DNA from: an uncultured Pseudomonas sp.
GTDB taxonomy: Bacteria; Pseudomonadota; Gammaproteobacteria; Pseudomonadales; Pseudomonadaceae
Direction of reading: 5' to 3'
Length of the DNA: 64,000 bases
NCBI RefSeq assembly: GCF_946886105.1
Contig: NZ_CAMPHV010000003.1
Coordinates: 124,001 to 188,000, forward strand
Position numbers and translations under genes: made by a program. This document shows, one piece after another, positions 9,828-16,916 of the stretch. The notes below the pieces were generated by a model that was given only the letters and a program-made list of their open reading frames with translations, ran no database searches and had not been told where the DNA came from. How positions within the stretch are numbered: position 1 is the first letter of the stretch; each line of letters begins with the position of its first letter.

Positions 9828-9855
9828 GTCGCCTAGGTTTTTCAACGGCCTGACT
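9828..9855. repeat. Fragment of the GTTGAAAAAC-family repeat
   Basis: The imuB-dnaE2 spacer contains, on the minus strand, CAGGCCGTTGAAAAACCTAG followed by GCGACGAC. The first part is almost identical to the end of the 180-base palindromic element at 13655-13834 and to the element after fklB at 27161. Only one end is present, so this looks like a remnant lodged between operon genes. Confidence 0.6.
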
Positions 9856-9858
9856 CAC

Positions 9859-11280
9859 TCATGCAAACCAGCCATGAACCAGCAACGGGCCGCTTTCGCC
9901 GACCGCGCGATAGGCCCAGGCGCGCTGTCCGCTGCGGGTTTCGATCAGGTAATAGTCGCGGCGCATATCGCCGCCGTCCCACCAGCCGGATTCGATGCGT
10001 TCAGGCCCGGCGAGAATCCGTGGCGCGGCTTCCTGGAGCATATGCGGCTCGCTAAGCAACCAGCCAGGGCGTGGTCCGGTCGGGCCGGCGAGGCCGGGCT
10101 TGGCATCCGTCTGCGCTTGCCAGGCGCATTCGGGGCGGTGGTCGGCCCTGGCGCTGAGGCCGTGCAGCGCGTCGTCGCCGAGGCGCGCGCGCAGCCGCTC
10201 GCGCAGTTGCTGCCAGGGCAGGTTTTGCTGAGGCCGCTCGTCGAACAACAGGCGGTGCTCCGGGACAAAGGCCGGCAGGTCGCACGCGACCAGGCGCAGG
10301 CTGCGCACCGGCGCCACCACCTGTAACTGTTCGAGGCGGCCGCGCGCCACTTCGAACAGCATGCCCGCCTCGCGCTCGGCGCCGAGCAGGCCGACCGGCA
10401 CCAGCGAGTCCTCGCGGCCGGCGTGTTCGAGATGCAGGGTGAAACGCTGCACGCCGCTGTCGCGCCCGGCGAGAAAGGCCGCGAGGTCGGCGGTCAGGCG
10501 GCGCAGGGGAAACAACAGCGCCTGGTGCGATTCGACGTCGAAATTCAGTTCGATGCGCAGGTCGAAGCGATCCGGTGGCTGGTAGTAATCCAGCGCCAGC
10601 GGCCGTTCGCCCAGCAGACTGTCGAGGTGGCGCAACAGCTCGGCCGGAAAACGCCGCGCCAGACCGTTGCGGGGTAACGCCAGCAGTTGATGCAGGCGAC
10701 GCAGACCCATGCGCAGCAGGGCGGTGGTCATCTCGCGGGGCAGGCCGCTGCGCTCGACCGGCAGTTGGCCCAAGGCCTGGCGCAGCTCTTCCGCGCTGGC
10801 GACCGCCAGACCGTCATGGGCGTTGGCCAGCATTCGCGCCGCCAGCGGGTTGGGCGCGGCGACTATCCGATGGCGAAAGCCCAAGGCGCCGAGTTCCTCG
10901 CGCAGGCGCGCCTCGAAGCGTGACCAGGGGCCGAACAGGGCGAAGCTGGACTCGACTTCCAGCAGCAGCGCGCGCGGGTAATCCAGGCTGACCTGCGAGC
11001 TGAAGCGGTAGGCCCAGGCGGCGAGAAAACGCTGCCAATCCTCGATCTGCGCGTGGTCGTATTCGGCCGTGGCGAAATCCCGGCTTATTACCTGGGCCGC
11101 GCTCAAGGTTTGCCCGACGCGCAGGCCGAGCGCCCGGGCGGCCGGATTGAGTGCTTGTAGCACGCGCCGCTGCGGCGTGCCGGCGAGCAGCACCAACGGC
11201 CGCTCGGGCTCCGGGTGCCGACGCAGCACGCCATCCAGCGCCAGTTGCGGCAGCAGTATGCAGGCCCAGCGCAGGCTCAT
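9859..11280 (-). CDS. imuB: Y-family polymerase-like protein ImuB
   Basis: The 473-residue protein has the little-finger and thumb architecture of Y-family polymerases but lacks the acidic catalytic residues, as expected of ImuB. In this family it bridges DnaE2 to the sliding clamp. A candidate clamp-binding motif, QNLPW, is at about residues 352-356, where ImuB proteins usually carry one. ATG at 11280 overlaps the imuA stop by four bases, so the two are translationally coupled; longer starts have no support. Confidence 0.93.
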   Translation of the reverse strand: MSLRWACILLPQLALDGVLRRHPEPERPLVLLAGTPQRRVLQALNPAARALGLRVGQTLSAAQVISRDFATAEYDHAQIEDWQRFLAAWAYRFSSQVSLDYPRALLLEVESSFALFGPWSRFEARLREELGALGFRHRIVAAPNPLAARMLANAHDGLAVASAEELRQALGQLPVERSGLPREMTTALLRMGLRRLHQLLALPRNGLARRFPAELLRHLDSLLGERPLALDYYQPPDRFDLRIELNFDVESHQALLFPLRRLTADLAAFLAGRDSGVQRFTLHLEHAGREDSLVPVGLLGAEREAGMLFEVARGRLEQLQVVAPVRSLRLVACDLPAFVPEHRLLFDERPQQNLPWQQLRERLRARLGDDALHGLSARADHRPECAWQAQTDAKPGLAGPTGPRPGWLLSEPHMLQEAAPRILAGPERIESGWWDGGDMRRDYYLIETRSGQRAWAYRAVGESGPLLVHGWFA

Positions 11281-11897
11281 GTCGCGGCCCAGTGCGCGTG
11301 TGGGATAGGCGCCGCCGGGGCCAGGCCGCCTCGGCATTTCAAAATCCGCAGTTGCGTTGCTTCCACGGCGATGCGCAGCGCCGCCGGCGATGGGTTGACC
11401 GCCTCGGCGAGCGGGCGATAGGCGAAGGCCAGGGTCTGCCCGGTTTCCGCGGCGATCTGCAAACGGCGCAGGGCGCGGTCATCCGCCTGCTTCGGCCAGC
11501 ACAGCACCGCGCCGCAACTGCCCGAGCGCAGGCATTGTTCGGCGGCCCAGAGGGCGTTGCGCGAGTTGGCCTCGACCAGGCTCAACCAGCGCAGATCCAC
11601 CCCGGCGGCCAGCCAGGCGGGCGGGTAGGGCAGATGGGGCGGCGCCACCAGCAGGATACGTTCGGCGGCCTGGCTCAAGCGCGCCAGGGTCGGCCAGAGC
11701 AGCTGCAATTCGCCGATACCCTCGGCTCCATGGAGAATCTCGCTCAGCGCCGCGGCGGGCCAGCCGCCGCTCGGCAACAGCGCATCCAGCAACCCGTGGC
11801 CGGTCGGCTGCACATCCGCCGGTGCTCCTTGCGGCTGGCCTTTCCACACCCGCCGCTCGAGCAGCAACTTATCGAGCGCCAGCACCGCGCCGCTCAT
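11277..11897 (-). CDS. imuA: Translesion synthesis accessory protein ImuA
   Basis: The 206-residue product (MSGAVLALDKLLLERRVWKG start) is the RecA/SulA-like partner of ImuB and DnaE2. Recognisable features are SGGWPAAALSEIL near the start of the core, a LLVAPPHLPYPPAWL strand and a basic C terminus. Two earlier in-frame starts exist (ATG 11930, TTG 11939), but the chosen start matches the usual ImuA N terminus; no strong ribosome site discriminates between them. It is the first gene of the operon, with a LexA-type palindrome about 100 bases upstream, so SOS induction is expected. Confidence 0.88.
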   Translation of the reverse strand: MSGAVLALDKLLLERRVWKGQPQGAPADVQPTGHGLLDALLPSGGWPAAALSEILHGAEGIGELQLLWPTLARLSQAAERILLVAPPHLPYPPAWLAAGVDLRWLSLVEANSRNALWAAEQCLRSGSCGAVLCWPKQADDRALRRLQIAAETGQTLAFAYRPLAEAVNPSPAALRIAVEATQLRILKCRGGLAPAAPIPHAHWAAT

Positions 11898-11999
11898 CGC
11901 GGCCACCACGTCTGCCCGGGCCTTGCCCATGCAGGGCAAAACAGCGGGTATGCGGACAGAAGGGAGGGGGCGAACAGCATAACGACGACTTCAAAATAA

Positions 12000-12015
12000 C
12001 TGTATGTACATACAG
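12000..12015 (-). promoter_or_regulatory. LexA-type SOS box upstream of imuA
   Basis: CTGTATGTACATACAG is a perfect 16-base palindrome of the form CTGT-N8-ACAG, the LexA consensus of Gammaproteobacteria. It lies 103 bases before the chosen imuA start and nothing else nearby is divergent, so it most likely controls imuA-imuB-dnaE2. No lexA gene is present within this cassette. Confidence 0.9.
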
Positions 12016-12147
12016 TATTTGATCGATCGGATTGCGCGCAAGTCAGATTGCTATCAAGGAGATGAGCGGAGCGAAACGCCTTCCGTTACCTGGAAAAATA
12101 CGGCTGCTCGCGGCTTTCAATCGGGCCTCGCTCGGCGACCCGCTGCC

Positions 12148-12705
12148 TCAGAGCCCCCGGCAGGTATCGCCGAAGGCGCGGATCAGGGCGGTGCGGTGCA
12201 GGGCGTCGAGCTTTTGTTGCGCGGCCTGGGCGTCGATGGCGCGGTAAAGCTGTTCGCTGCAGGCGCCTTGCTGCAGTTCCGCCAGCGCCGGGGCGAGGGT
12301 TTGCAGCAGTTCCTGATTGAGTAGATTGAGGCGGGTGCGGATTTCCTCGAGCGATATGGGCGGTGCACCGTCGCTGCTCAAGGACGTGGCCAGCAGTTGA
12401 TACTGGATCAGCTTGTTGGCTTCCATCTGCCAGCGGAAGAAGGTGGCGACTTGTTCAGGGGCGAGATGATGAGTCTGCGCATGGGCGGACAACAGCGTCA
12501 GTTGTTCGGCCTCGCGCGCGGCATCTTCCACCGCCTTGCCGGTTTGCGCCTTGCTGGCGGCTACCTGGTCGGCCAGCAGCAGGCGCTCGGCGCACAGCGC
12601 CACCAGCTTGTCGAGCGCCGACGGGGTGGCGGCCTGGATCGTGAGCGCAACGCCGAGGAGCAAGGCGCAGAGCACGGCTGAAAAAGAGGGGGCGAGGCGG
12701 GGCAT
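12148..12705 (-). CDS. Periplasmic chorismate mutase (AroQ gamma class)
   Basis: The 185-residue protein starts with a cleavable signal peptide (LCALLLGVALTIQAAT). The mature domain resembles secreted AroQ chorismate mutases: ALCAERLLLADQVAASKAQTGKAVEDAARE holds the conserved R and K that bind chorismate, followed by a helical region with FFRWQMEANKLIQ. These enzymes convert chorismate to prephenate in the periplasm; why chorismate would be handled there is unresolved. A C-terminal pair of cysteines (GACSEQL, GDTCRGL) may form a disulfide. It is monocistronic, with no aromatic amino acid genes nearby. Confidence 0.82.
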   Translation of the reverse strand: MPRLAPSFSAVLCALLLGVALTIQAATPSALDKLVALCAERLLLADQVAASKAQTGKAVEDAAREAEQLTLLSAHAQTHHLAPEQVATFFRWQMEANKLIQYQLLATSLSSDGAPPISLEEIRTRLNLLNQELLQTLAPALAELQQGACSEQLYRAIDAQAAQQKLDALHRTALIRAFGDTCRGL

Positions 12706-12778
12706 GAGGGTGTGTCCTTACAGTGGGGGCGCGAAATTAACGAACTAGCACGGCTCCGGGCAAGTCGTGGCGATGCCA

Positions 12779-13627
12779 TCAGCGGTTGCTCTCCCGCTCG
12801 GATTGCAGCAGGCGTGGCCTGAACAATCTGCTGGCGAGCATCGGCGTGGGTTCTTCATCGTTGTCTTCCTGGCAGAGAAAGTCGCGTATCGCTTCGGCGG
12901 TGCGCCAGGCACTGGTCACCACGAAAAAATGCCCCTCGCCCTCCAGCACCTGTAGTTCGGCATTGCGAATGGCGCGGCGCAGGATATACGCGTTGTACGG
13001 TCGCACCAGGGTGTCGCGTTCGCCGGCGAGGATCAGCGTGCGATGGCGCAGGCGGAACAGCCGCAGCAGGCTGGTCCAGCCGACCAACGCGGTGAGCTGG
13101 TGGTAATAGGCGCGCGGGTTGACCGTGAGCATGCCGTTCATCACGCCGAAGCGCAGCAGCGCCTGTATCGAGTTGTGCGAGCCTTCGAGCTTGCGCAGTT
13201 TGGCGTCTTTGCTCCTGCCGAAAAAATCCAGGATGTCGGCGGGTTTCACCAGCATCGCCGGGCCGGCCGAGGTCGCCGCGAGGATCAGCCGGCGCACCAT
13301 GCTCGGGTGACGCAGGGCGAATTCCTGCGCCAGCGCCCCGCCCCAGCTCACGCCGAACACATCGACCTGGTCGAACCCCAATTGCTTGAGCAGTTCAGCG
13401 ATCGTGTCGGCATGGCGCGGCAGACGCATCGGCCAAATGGGAGCTTGCGATTTGCCGACTCCGGGCACGTCCAATGCGATGGTCCTGTAGTCCATCAGTT
13501 CGTCGCGCAGGGTATCGAAGGTGCGGATCAAGCCACCGAGGCCGTTGAGTAAGAGCAGCGGTGAGCCCTGACCACGGATGGAAACGTTCAACTGCAAGCC
13601 ATTGATGGTCAATTTATGCGTCGGCAT
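12779..13627 (-). CDS. Alpha/beta hydrolase similar to PHA depolymerase PhaZ
   Basis: The 282-residue protein has the nucleophile elbow GVSWGG (serine near residue 93), an acid in LILAGERDTLV and a histidine in EGEGHFFV, giving a complete Ser-Asp-His triad. The context GVSWGGALAQEFA, ATSAGP, LVGWTS and NAELQVLEG resembles intracellular medium-chain-length polyhydroxyalkanoate depolymerases. It does not sit in a pha cluster, so it may be a paralogue acting on another ester. There is no signal peptide, so it should be cytoplasmic. A short basic tail after residue 255 is unlike PhaZ. Confidence 0.75.
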   Translation of the reverse strand: MPTHKLTINGLQLNVSIRGQGSPLLLLNGLGGLIRTFDTLRDELMDYRTIALDVPGVGKSQAPIWPMRLPRHADTIAELLKQLGFDQVDVFGVSWGGALAQEFALRHPSMVRRLILAATSAGPAMLVKPADILDFFGRSKDAKLRKLEGSHNSIQALLRFGVMNGMLTVNPRAYYHQLTALVGWTSLLRLFRLRHRTLILAGERDTLVRPYNAYILRRAIRNAELQVLEGEGHFFVVTSAWRTAEAIRDFLCQEDNDEEPTPMLASRLFRPRLLQSERESNR

Positions 13628-13654
13628 GGTCTCTCCCCTTGGCCTAGCCGGTGT

Positions 13655-13834
13655 TTAGCAGGCCGTTGAAAAACTACCTGTGTTGCCGATACGGCGTTAA
13701 AAACAGGCTCGGATGCGAGCCCAGTCGGAATGCTCATTTACAGCACGTAAACTCGCGTGCGAGCCCAGTCCGCTTCCTCGCCTGTTTTTGCCTTGTCTCG
13801 GCTGCCTCGCCTACGTTTTTCAACGGTCTGTTAG
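13655..13834. repeat. 180-bp palindromic element, GTTGAAAAAC family
   Basis: The element begins TTAGCAGGCCGTTGAAAAAC and ends GTTTTTCAACGGTCTGTTAG, imperfect terminal inverted repeats of roughly 20 bases. A second inverted pair (AAAAACAGGC and GCCTGTTTTT) lies inside. Related ends are present at 9828-9855 and 27161-27213. It occupies the left part of the 441-base gap 13628-14068; the right part holds only a pair of 9-base inverted words (CGAATCATG at 13890 and CATGATTCG at 14001) upstream of the cupin gene. Confidence 0.75.
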
Positions 13835-14068
13835 ACAGCATCCGGCGCTTGTGTTGCAAGAAATGGGGATGTTCGTTCGCATGTCTTGACGAATCATGGC
13901 GAGATCGTCGATTGTCGTCGCGCGGATTGAAAGTACCGTTGGGCGGGGCATTTGCGCGGTGCGCGCCATGCTCTAGTGGTGAAGGGCTACTTGGATGGCG
14001 CATGATTCGCGTGGCGCCGCTCGGCAAATTCCCCCCACAACTCCCTGGCCATCGAGGAGTGGAAATTC

Positions 14069-14509
14069 ATGCGCACCCTCTTGTTCGTACTTTTCGCCGG
14101 CTTTTTGCCCGGTTTGGCGCCTGTCGTCCTGGCCGCCGAGGCGTTGAAAGTCGAGACACTGTTGCAGACCGACCACGCCTGGGACGGCACGCCATACCAG
14201 GCCTATGCCAGCGGGCAGCCCGAGCCGACCTTGCTGAAGTTCAGTATTCCCGCCCACACCACCCTGCCTTGGCACACCCATGCGGTGGTCAATGTCGGCT
14301 ATGTGCTCAGCGGCGTGTTGTTCGTCGAGAAGCAGAACAGCCCCGACAAGCTCGTGCTGAAGGCCGGCGATAGCCTCGCCGAACTCGTGGGCATCGCGCA
14401 TCGCGGTTATACCACCGAGCAGCCCGTCGAACTCCTGGTGTTCTATGCCAATACCCAGGGGCTGCCGCTCAGCACCAAGGTTGCGCCGTCCAGCACCGCC
14501 AACGACTAA
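14069..14509 (+). CDS. Secreted cupin-domain protein
   Basis: The 146-residue product begins with a signal peptide (RTLLFVLFAGFLPGLAPVVLAA). The mature part is a single cupin barrel: PAHTTLPWHTHAVVNVGYVLSG is cupin motif 1, with histidines of the WHTH segment as metal ligands, and the later LKAGDSLAELVGIAHRGY is motif 2 with its histidine. The family includes periplasmic proteins of unknown substrate. GAGGAG stands about 8 bases before the ATG. It is convergent with the DUF1622 gene, only 11 bases apart. Confidence 0.85.
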   Translation: MRTLLFVLFAGFLPGLAPVVLAAEALKVETLLQTDHAWDGTPYQAYASGQPEPTLLKFSIPAHTTLPWHTHAVVNVGYVLSGVLFVEKQNSPDKLVLKAGDSLAELVGIAHRGYTTEQPVELLVFYANTQGLPLSTKVAPSSTAND

Positions 14510-14520
14510 CGACTGGCGGA

Positions 14521-14862
14521 TCAGTCGGCTGCCTTCCGCCAGGGCCAGTGGCCTTCCAGTTCCACTTCCAGGGCCATGCTCAGGAAGGTGCGGATCAGCA
14601 CGATCAAGCCGAGTACCAGCACATCGTCGAGGGTCGGTGTCATGGCCACGGTGCGCACGATGTCGGCGGCGACGAGAAATTCCAGGCCGAGCAGAATTCC
14701 CCGGCCCAGATCCTGGCGGAAACGCCGGTAAGGCGCCTCCACCTGCCGCCCCGAGGTGAAGAAACGCAGCATTGCCCAGCTCAACCCGAGGACGATGACC
14801 AGCACCCCCAGCCCGTCGATCGCCAGCCCTACGGTTTCGATAATCCCCATAAACGATGACAT
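14521..14862 (-). CDS. DUF1622 family inner-membrane protein
   Basis: From ATG at 14862 the product is 113 residues, with about three hydrophobic helices: IIETVGLAIDGLGVLVIVLGL, GILLGLEFLVAADIV and DVLVLGLIVLIRTFL. The RRFRQDLGRGILLGLEFLVAADI segment is typical of DUF1622 membrane proteins, whose function is unknown. AGGAG is 8 bases before this ATG. A longer frame exists but its extra 47 residues run into the MITE-like element upstream, so the short form is preferred. Confidence 0.83.
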   Translation of the reverse strand: MSSFMGIIETVGLAIDGLGVLVIVLGLSWAMLRFFTSGRQVEAPYRRFRQDLGRGILLGLEFLVAADIVRTVAMTPTLDDVLVLGLIVLIRTFLSMALEVELEGHWPWRKAAD

Positions 14863-14916
14863 GCCGGTCTCCTGCCTGATGGTGGTGTGGCGCCGCCTCG
14901 GCGATCGCTGAAAGCC

Positions 14917-15184
14917 TAGGGTCTGTTGCCGTTTCATCGCGACCGCGCCGGAGCCTGTTTTAGCGCGAGGCAAGGCACGAGACGCGAAGTTTGGTTGTTC
15001 CAAATGAGCGTCGAGAAACGCAGTATCGCGCTAAAACAGGCCCGGCCCTTCGGGTTGCGCGGAAAATCTCGCCATGCGTTGTTGTAGGACTTGGCAAGGG
15101 AACAACCATTACCTGCGTCCTACGCCTAGCCTGGCGAGATTTTTCGCGGCAACGCGGCTTGCGCTGAAACGGCAACAGACCCTA
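14917..15184. mobile_element. 268-bp MITE-like element with perfect TIRs
   Basis: TAGGGTCTGTTGCCGTTTCA at 14917-14936 is repeated as its exact reverse complement at 15165-15184. Inside are two further inverted pairs: GCCTGTTTTAGCGCG at 14953 with its complement at 15027, and AAAATCTCGCCA at 15063 with TGGCGAGATTTT at 15132. There is no coding capacity. The ends begin and finish with TA, which suits insertion into a TA target as in IS630/Tc1-type transposition. It explains most of the 359-base gap 14863-15221. Confidence 0.78.
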
Positions 15185-15221
15185 ATGCGTTCGGTGGTTT
15201 TTCACCGGCAGGGTTCCGCGC

Positions 15222-16142
15222 TCAGCCCAGGCCGCGTTCGCGCCATACCGTATCCGCGCTCTGGTGCAGGATAGCGTGGCGTCTGGCGAGTTTATGGCGG
15301 TCCTGGTCGTAGCCGCCGCCGATCAGCCCGGCCACCGGGATATCGCGGCCCAGGCAGTGATCGAGCACCGCGGTGTCGCGAGCGGCGACGCCGGCATCGG
15401 TCAGTTGCAGGTAGCCCAGGGCGTCGTCGCGATGCACATCGACGCCGGCGTCGTAGAGCACGATATCCGGCCGATACAGCGGCAGCAGGTAGTTGAGCGC
15501 GTCATTCACCACCTGCAAATAGGCCGCATCGCCCATGCCCTTGGGCAGGGGGATATCCCAGTCGCTGTGCGCCTTGCGTGCGGGGAAGTTGCTTTCGCAG
15601 TGCAGGGAAACGGTGATCGCCTCCGGGGTATCGGCTAACAGACGGGCGGTGCCGTCGCCCTGGTGCACGTCGCAGTCGAAGATCAGCACGCGCCCGACTT
15701 TGCCGCTTTGCAGCAGGTACTGACTGACCACCGCCAGGTCGTTGAAGATGCAGAAGCCGGCCGGGTGATCGTAATGCGCGTGGTGGGTGCCGCCGGCCAG
15801 GTGGCAGGCCAGACCGTGTTCGAGGGCTTTTTCGGCGGTCAGCAGCGAGCCGCCGACCGCACGCAGGGTGCGCCGGGCCAGCGTCTCGCTCCAGGGCAGG
15901 CCGAGGCGGCGTTGTTCCTCGTGGGCCAGCGCGCCGCTGCGAAAGCGCTCGATATAGGCCGGGCAGTGGCTCAGGGCGAGAATTTCCTCGGCGCAGCATT
16001 CGGGGCGCAGCAGTTCGGCATCCGTGGTCAGGCCGCTGTCGACCAGATGGTCGCGCAGCAGGCGGAACTTCTCCATGGGGAAGCGGTGCGTCGCGGGGAA
16101 GGGCGGGCTGTAGTCGTCGTGATAGACCAGCGGCAGGCGCAT
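15222..16142 (-). CDS. Histone deacetylase-like amidohydrolase (AcuC/HDAC superfamily)
   Basis: The 306-residue protein opens with LVYHDDYSPPFPATHRFPMEKF, the usual start of bacterial class II-like deacetylases. GGTHHAHYDHPAGFC carries the catalytic histidine pair, IFDCDVHQGDGTA the first zinc Asp and His, and LYDAGVDVHRDDALG the second zinc Asp. Substrates may be acetylated proteins, polyamines or other small amides; this cannot be told from sequence. The start ATGCGCCTGCCG at 16142 was chosen because an apparent longer frame would overlap the divergent GNAT gene. Confidence 0.88.
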   Translation of the reverse strand: MRLPLVYHDDYSPPFPATHRFPMEKFRLLRDHLVDSGLTTDAELLRPECCAEEILALSHCPAYIERFRSGALAHEEQRRLGLPWSETLARRTLRAVGGSLLTAEKALEHGLACHLAGGTHHAHYDHPAGFCIFNDLAVVSQYLLQSGKVGRVLIFDCDVHQGDGTARLLADTPEAITVSLHCESNFPARKAHSDWDIPLPKGMGDAAYLQVVNDALNYLLPLYRPDIVLYDAGVDVHRDDALGYLQLTDAGVAARDTAVLDHCLGRDIPVAGLIGGGYDQDRHKLARRHAILHQSADTVWRERGLG

Positions 16143-16223
16143 AGAATAAGGCCCTGTTAGATAAATTGAAGCGCGCGGCGCCCGAGTATGGCGGGGCTGC
16201 CCGGCCCAGCTCAAGGAGTGACT

Positions 16224-16787
16224 ATGGCTGACTTGATTGAATTGCACAGCGCGCGGCTGCAGCTGCGCGCCTGGCGCGCCGCGGATCTGGAGCCCTTCGC
16301 GGCGCTCTGTGCGGACCCGCAGGTGATGCGTTATTTCCCCGCGCCCTACAGCCGCGAGGACGTGGCGGCGATGATCCGGCGCTTTCGCCGGCATTTCGCC
16401 GAGCATGGCTTCGGCGTGTGGGCCTTGCAGCGTAAGGACAACGGCGCCTTTATCGGCTTCACCGGTATCGGCCATGTCGGTTTCGAGGCGCCTTTCGGCC
16501 CGGCGGTGGAAATCGCCTGGCGCCTGGCCCGCGCGCACTGGGGCCAGGGTTTCGCCAGCGAAGCGGCGCGGGCGGCCCTGGGCTGCGCCTTCGAGCGGCT
16601 CGGACTGGAGCAGGTCGTGGCCTTCACCGCGGTGGATAACCTGCCGTCGCAGCGGGTGATGCAGGCGATCGGCATGCAGCATGCCCCCGCCGAGGATTTC
16701 GACCATCCCAGGCTGGCGCCAGGCCATGCATTGCGCCGGCATGTGCTGTACCGCCTGCGGCATAGCGACTGGCGGGCCGCACCGTGA
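16224..16787 (+). CDS. GNAT N-acetyltransferase, RimJ/RimL type
   Basis: The 187-residue protein shows the layout of RimJ/RimL-like acetyltransferases: an N-terminal SARLQLRAWRAADLEPF segment, PQVMRYFPAPYSREDV, the FTGIGHVGF strand and the acetyl-CoA loop AHWGQGFASEAARAAL. VVAFTAVDNLPSQRVMQAIGM is the C-terminal motif that orders the acceptor site. AAGGAG is 7 bases before ATG at 16224. The gene is divergent from the deacetylase-like gene with about 80 bases between, which might pair acetylation and deacetylation, but that is only suggestive. Confidence 0.88.
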   Translation: MADLIELHSARLQLRAWRAADLEPFAALCADPQVMRYFPAPYSREDVAAMIRRFRRHFAEHGFGVWALQRKDNGAFIGFTGIGHVGFEAPFGPAVEIAWRLARAHWGQGFASEAARAALGCAFERLGLEQVVAFTAVDNLPSQRVMQAIGMQHAPAEDFDHPRLAPGHALRRHVLYRLRHSDWRAAP

Positions 16788-16916
16788 GCGACGAAGCGGC
16801 TAACCCGCCGGGCCGGCGAAACGGGTAAAATCGGCCAATTGCCACATGCCGCGGTCGAGCGGCCGCTTACCCGAATGACGTTTTGCCGCTTTCTTGGCGG
16901 TTATTGGAGAGCATGC

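Noticed and set aside
16143..16763. N-terminal extension of the deacetylase-like gene
   Set aside because: The extension would overlap almost all of the divergent acetyltransferase gene, and the family starts at LVYHDDYSPPFPATHRF.
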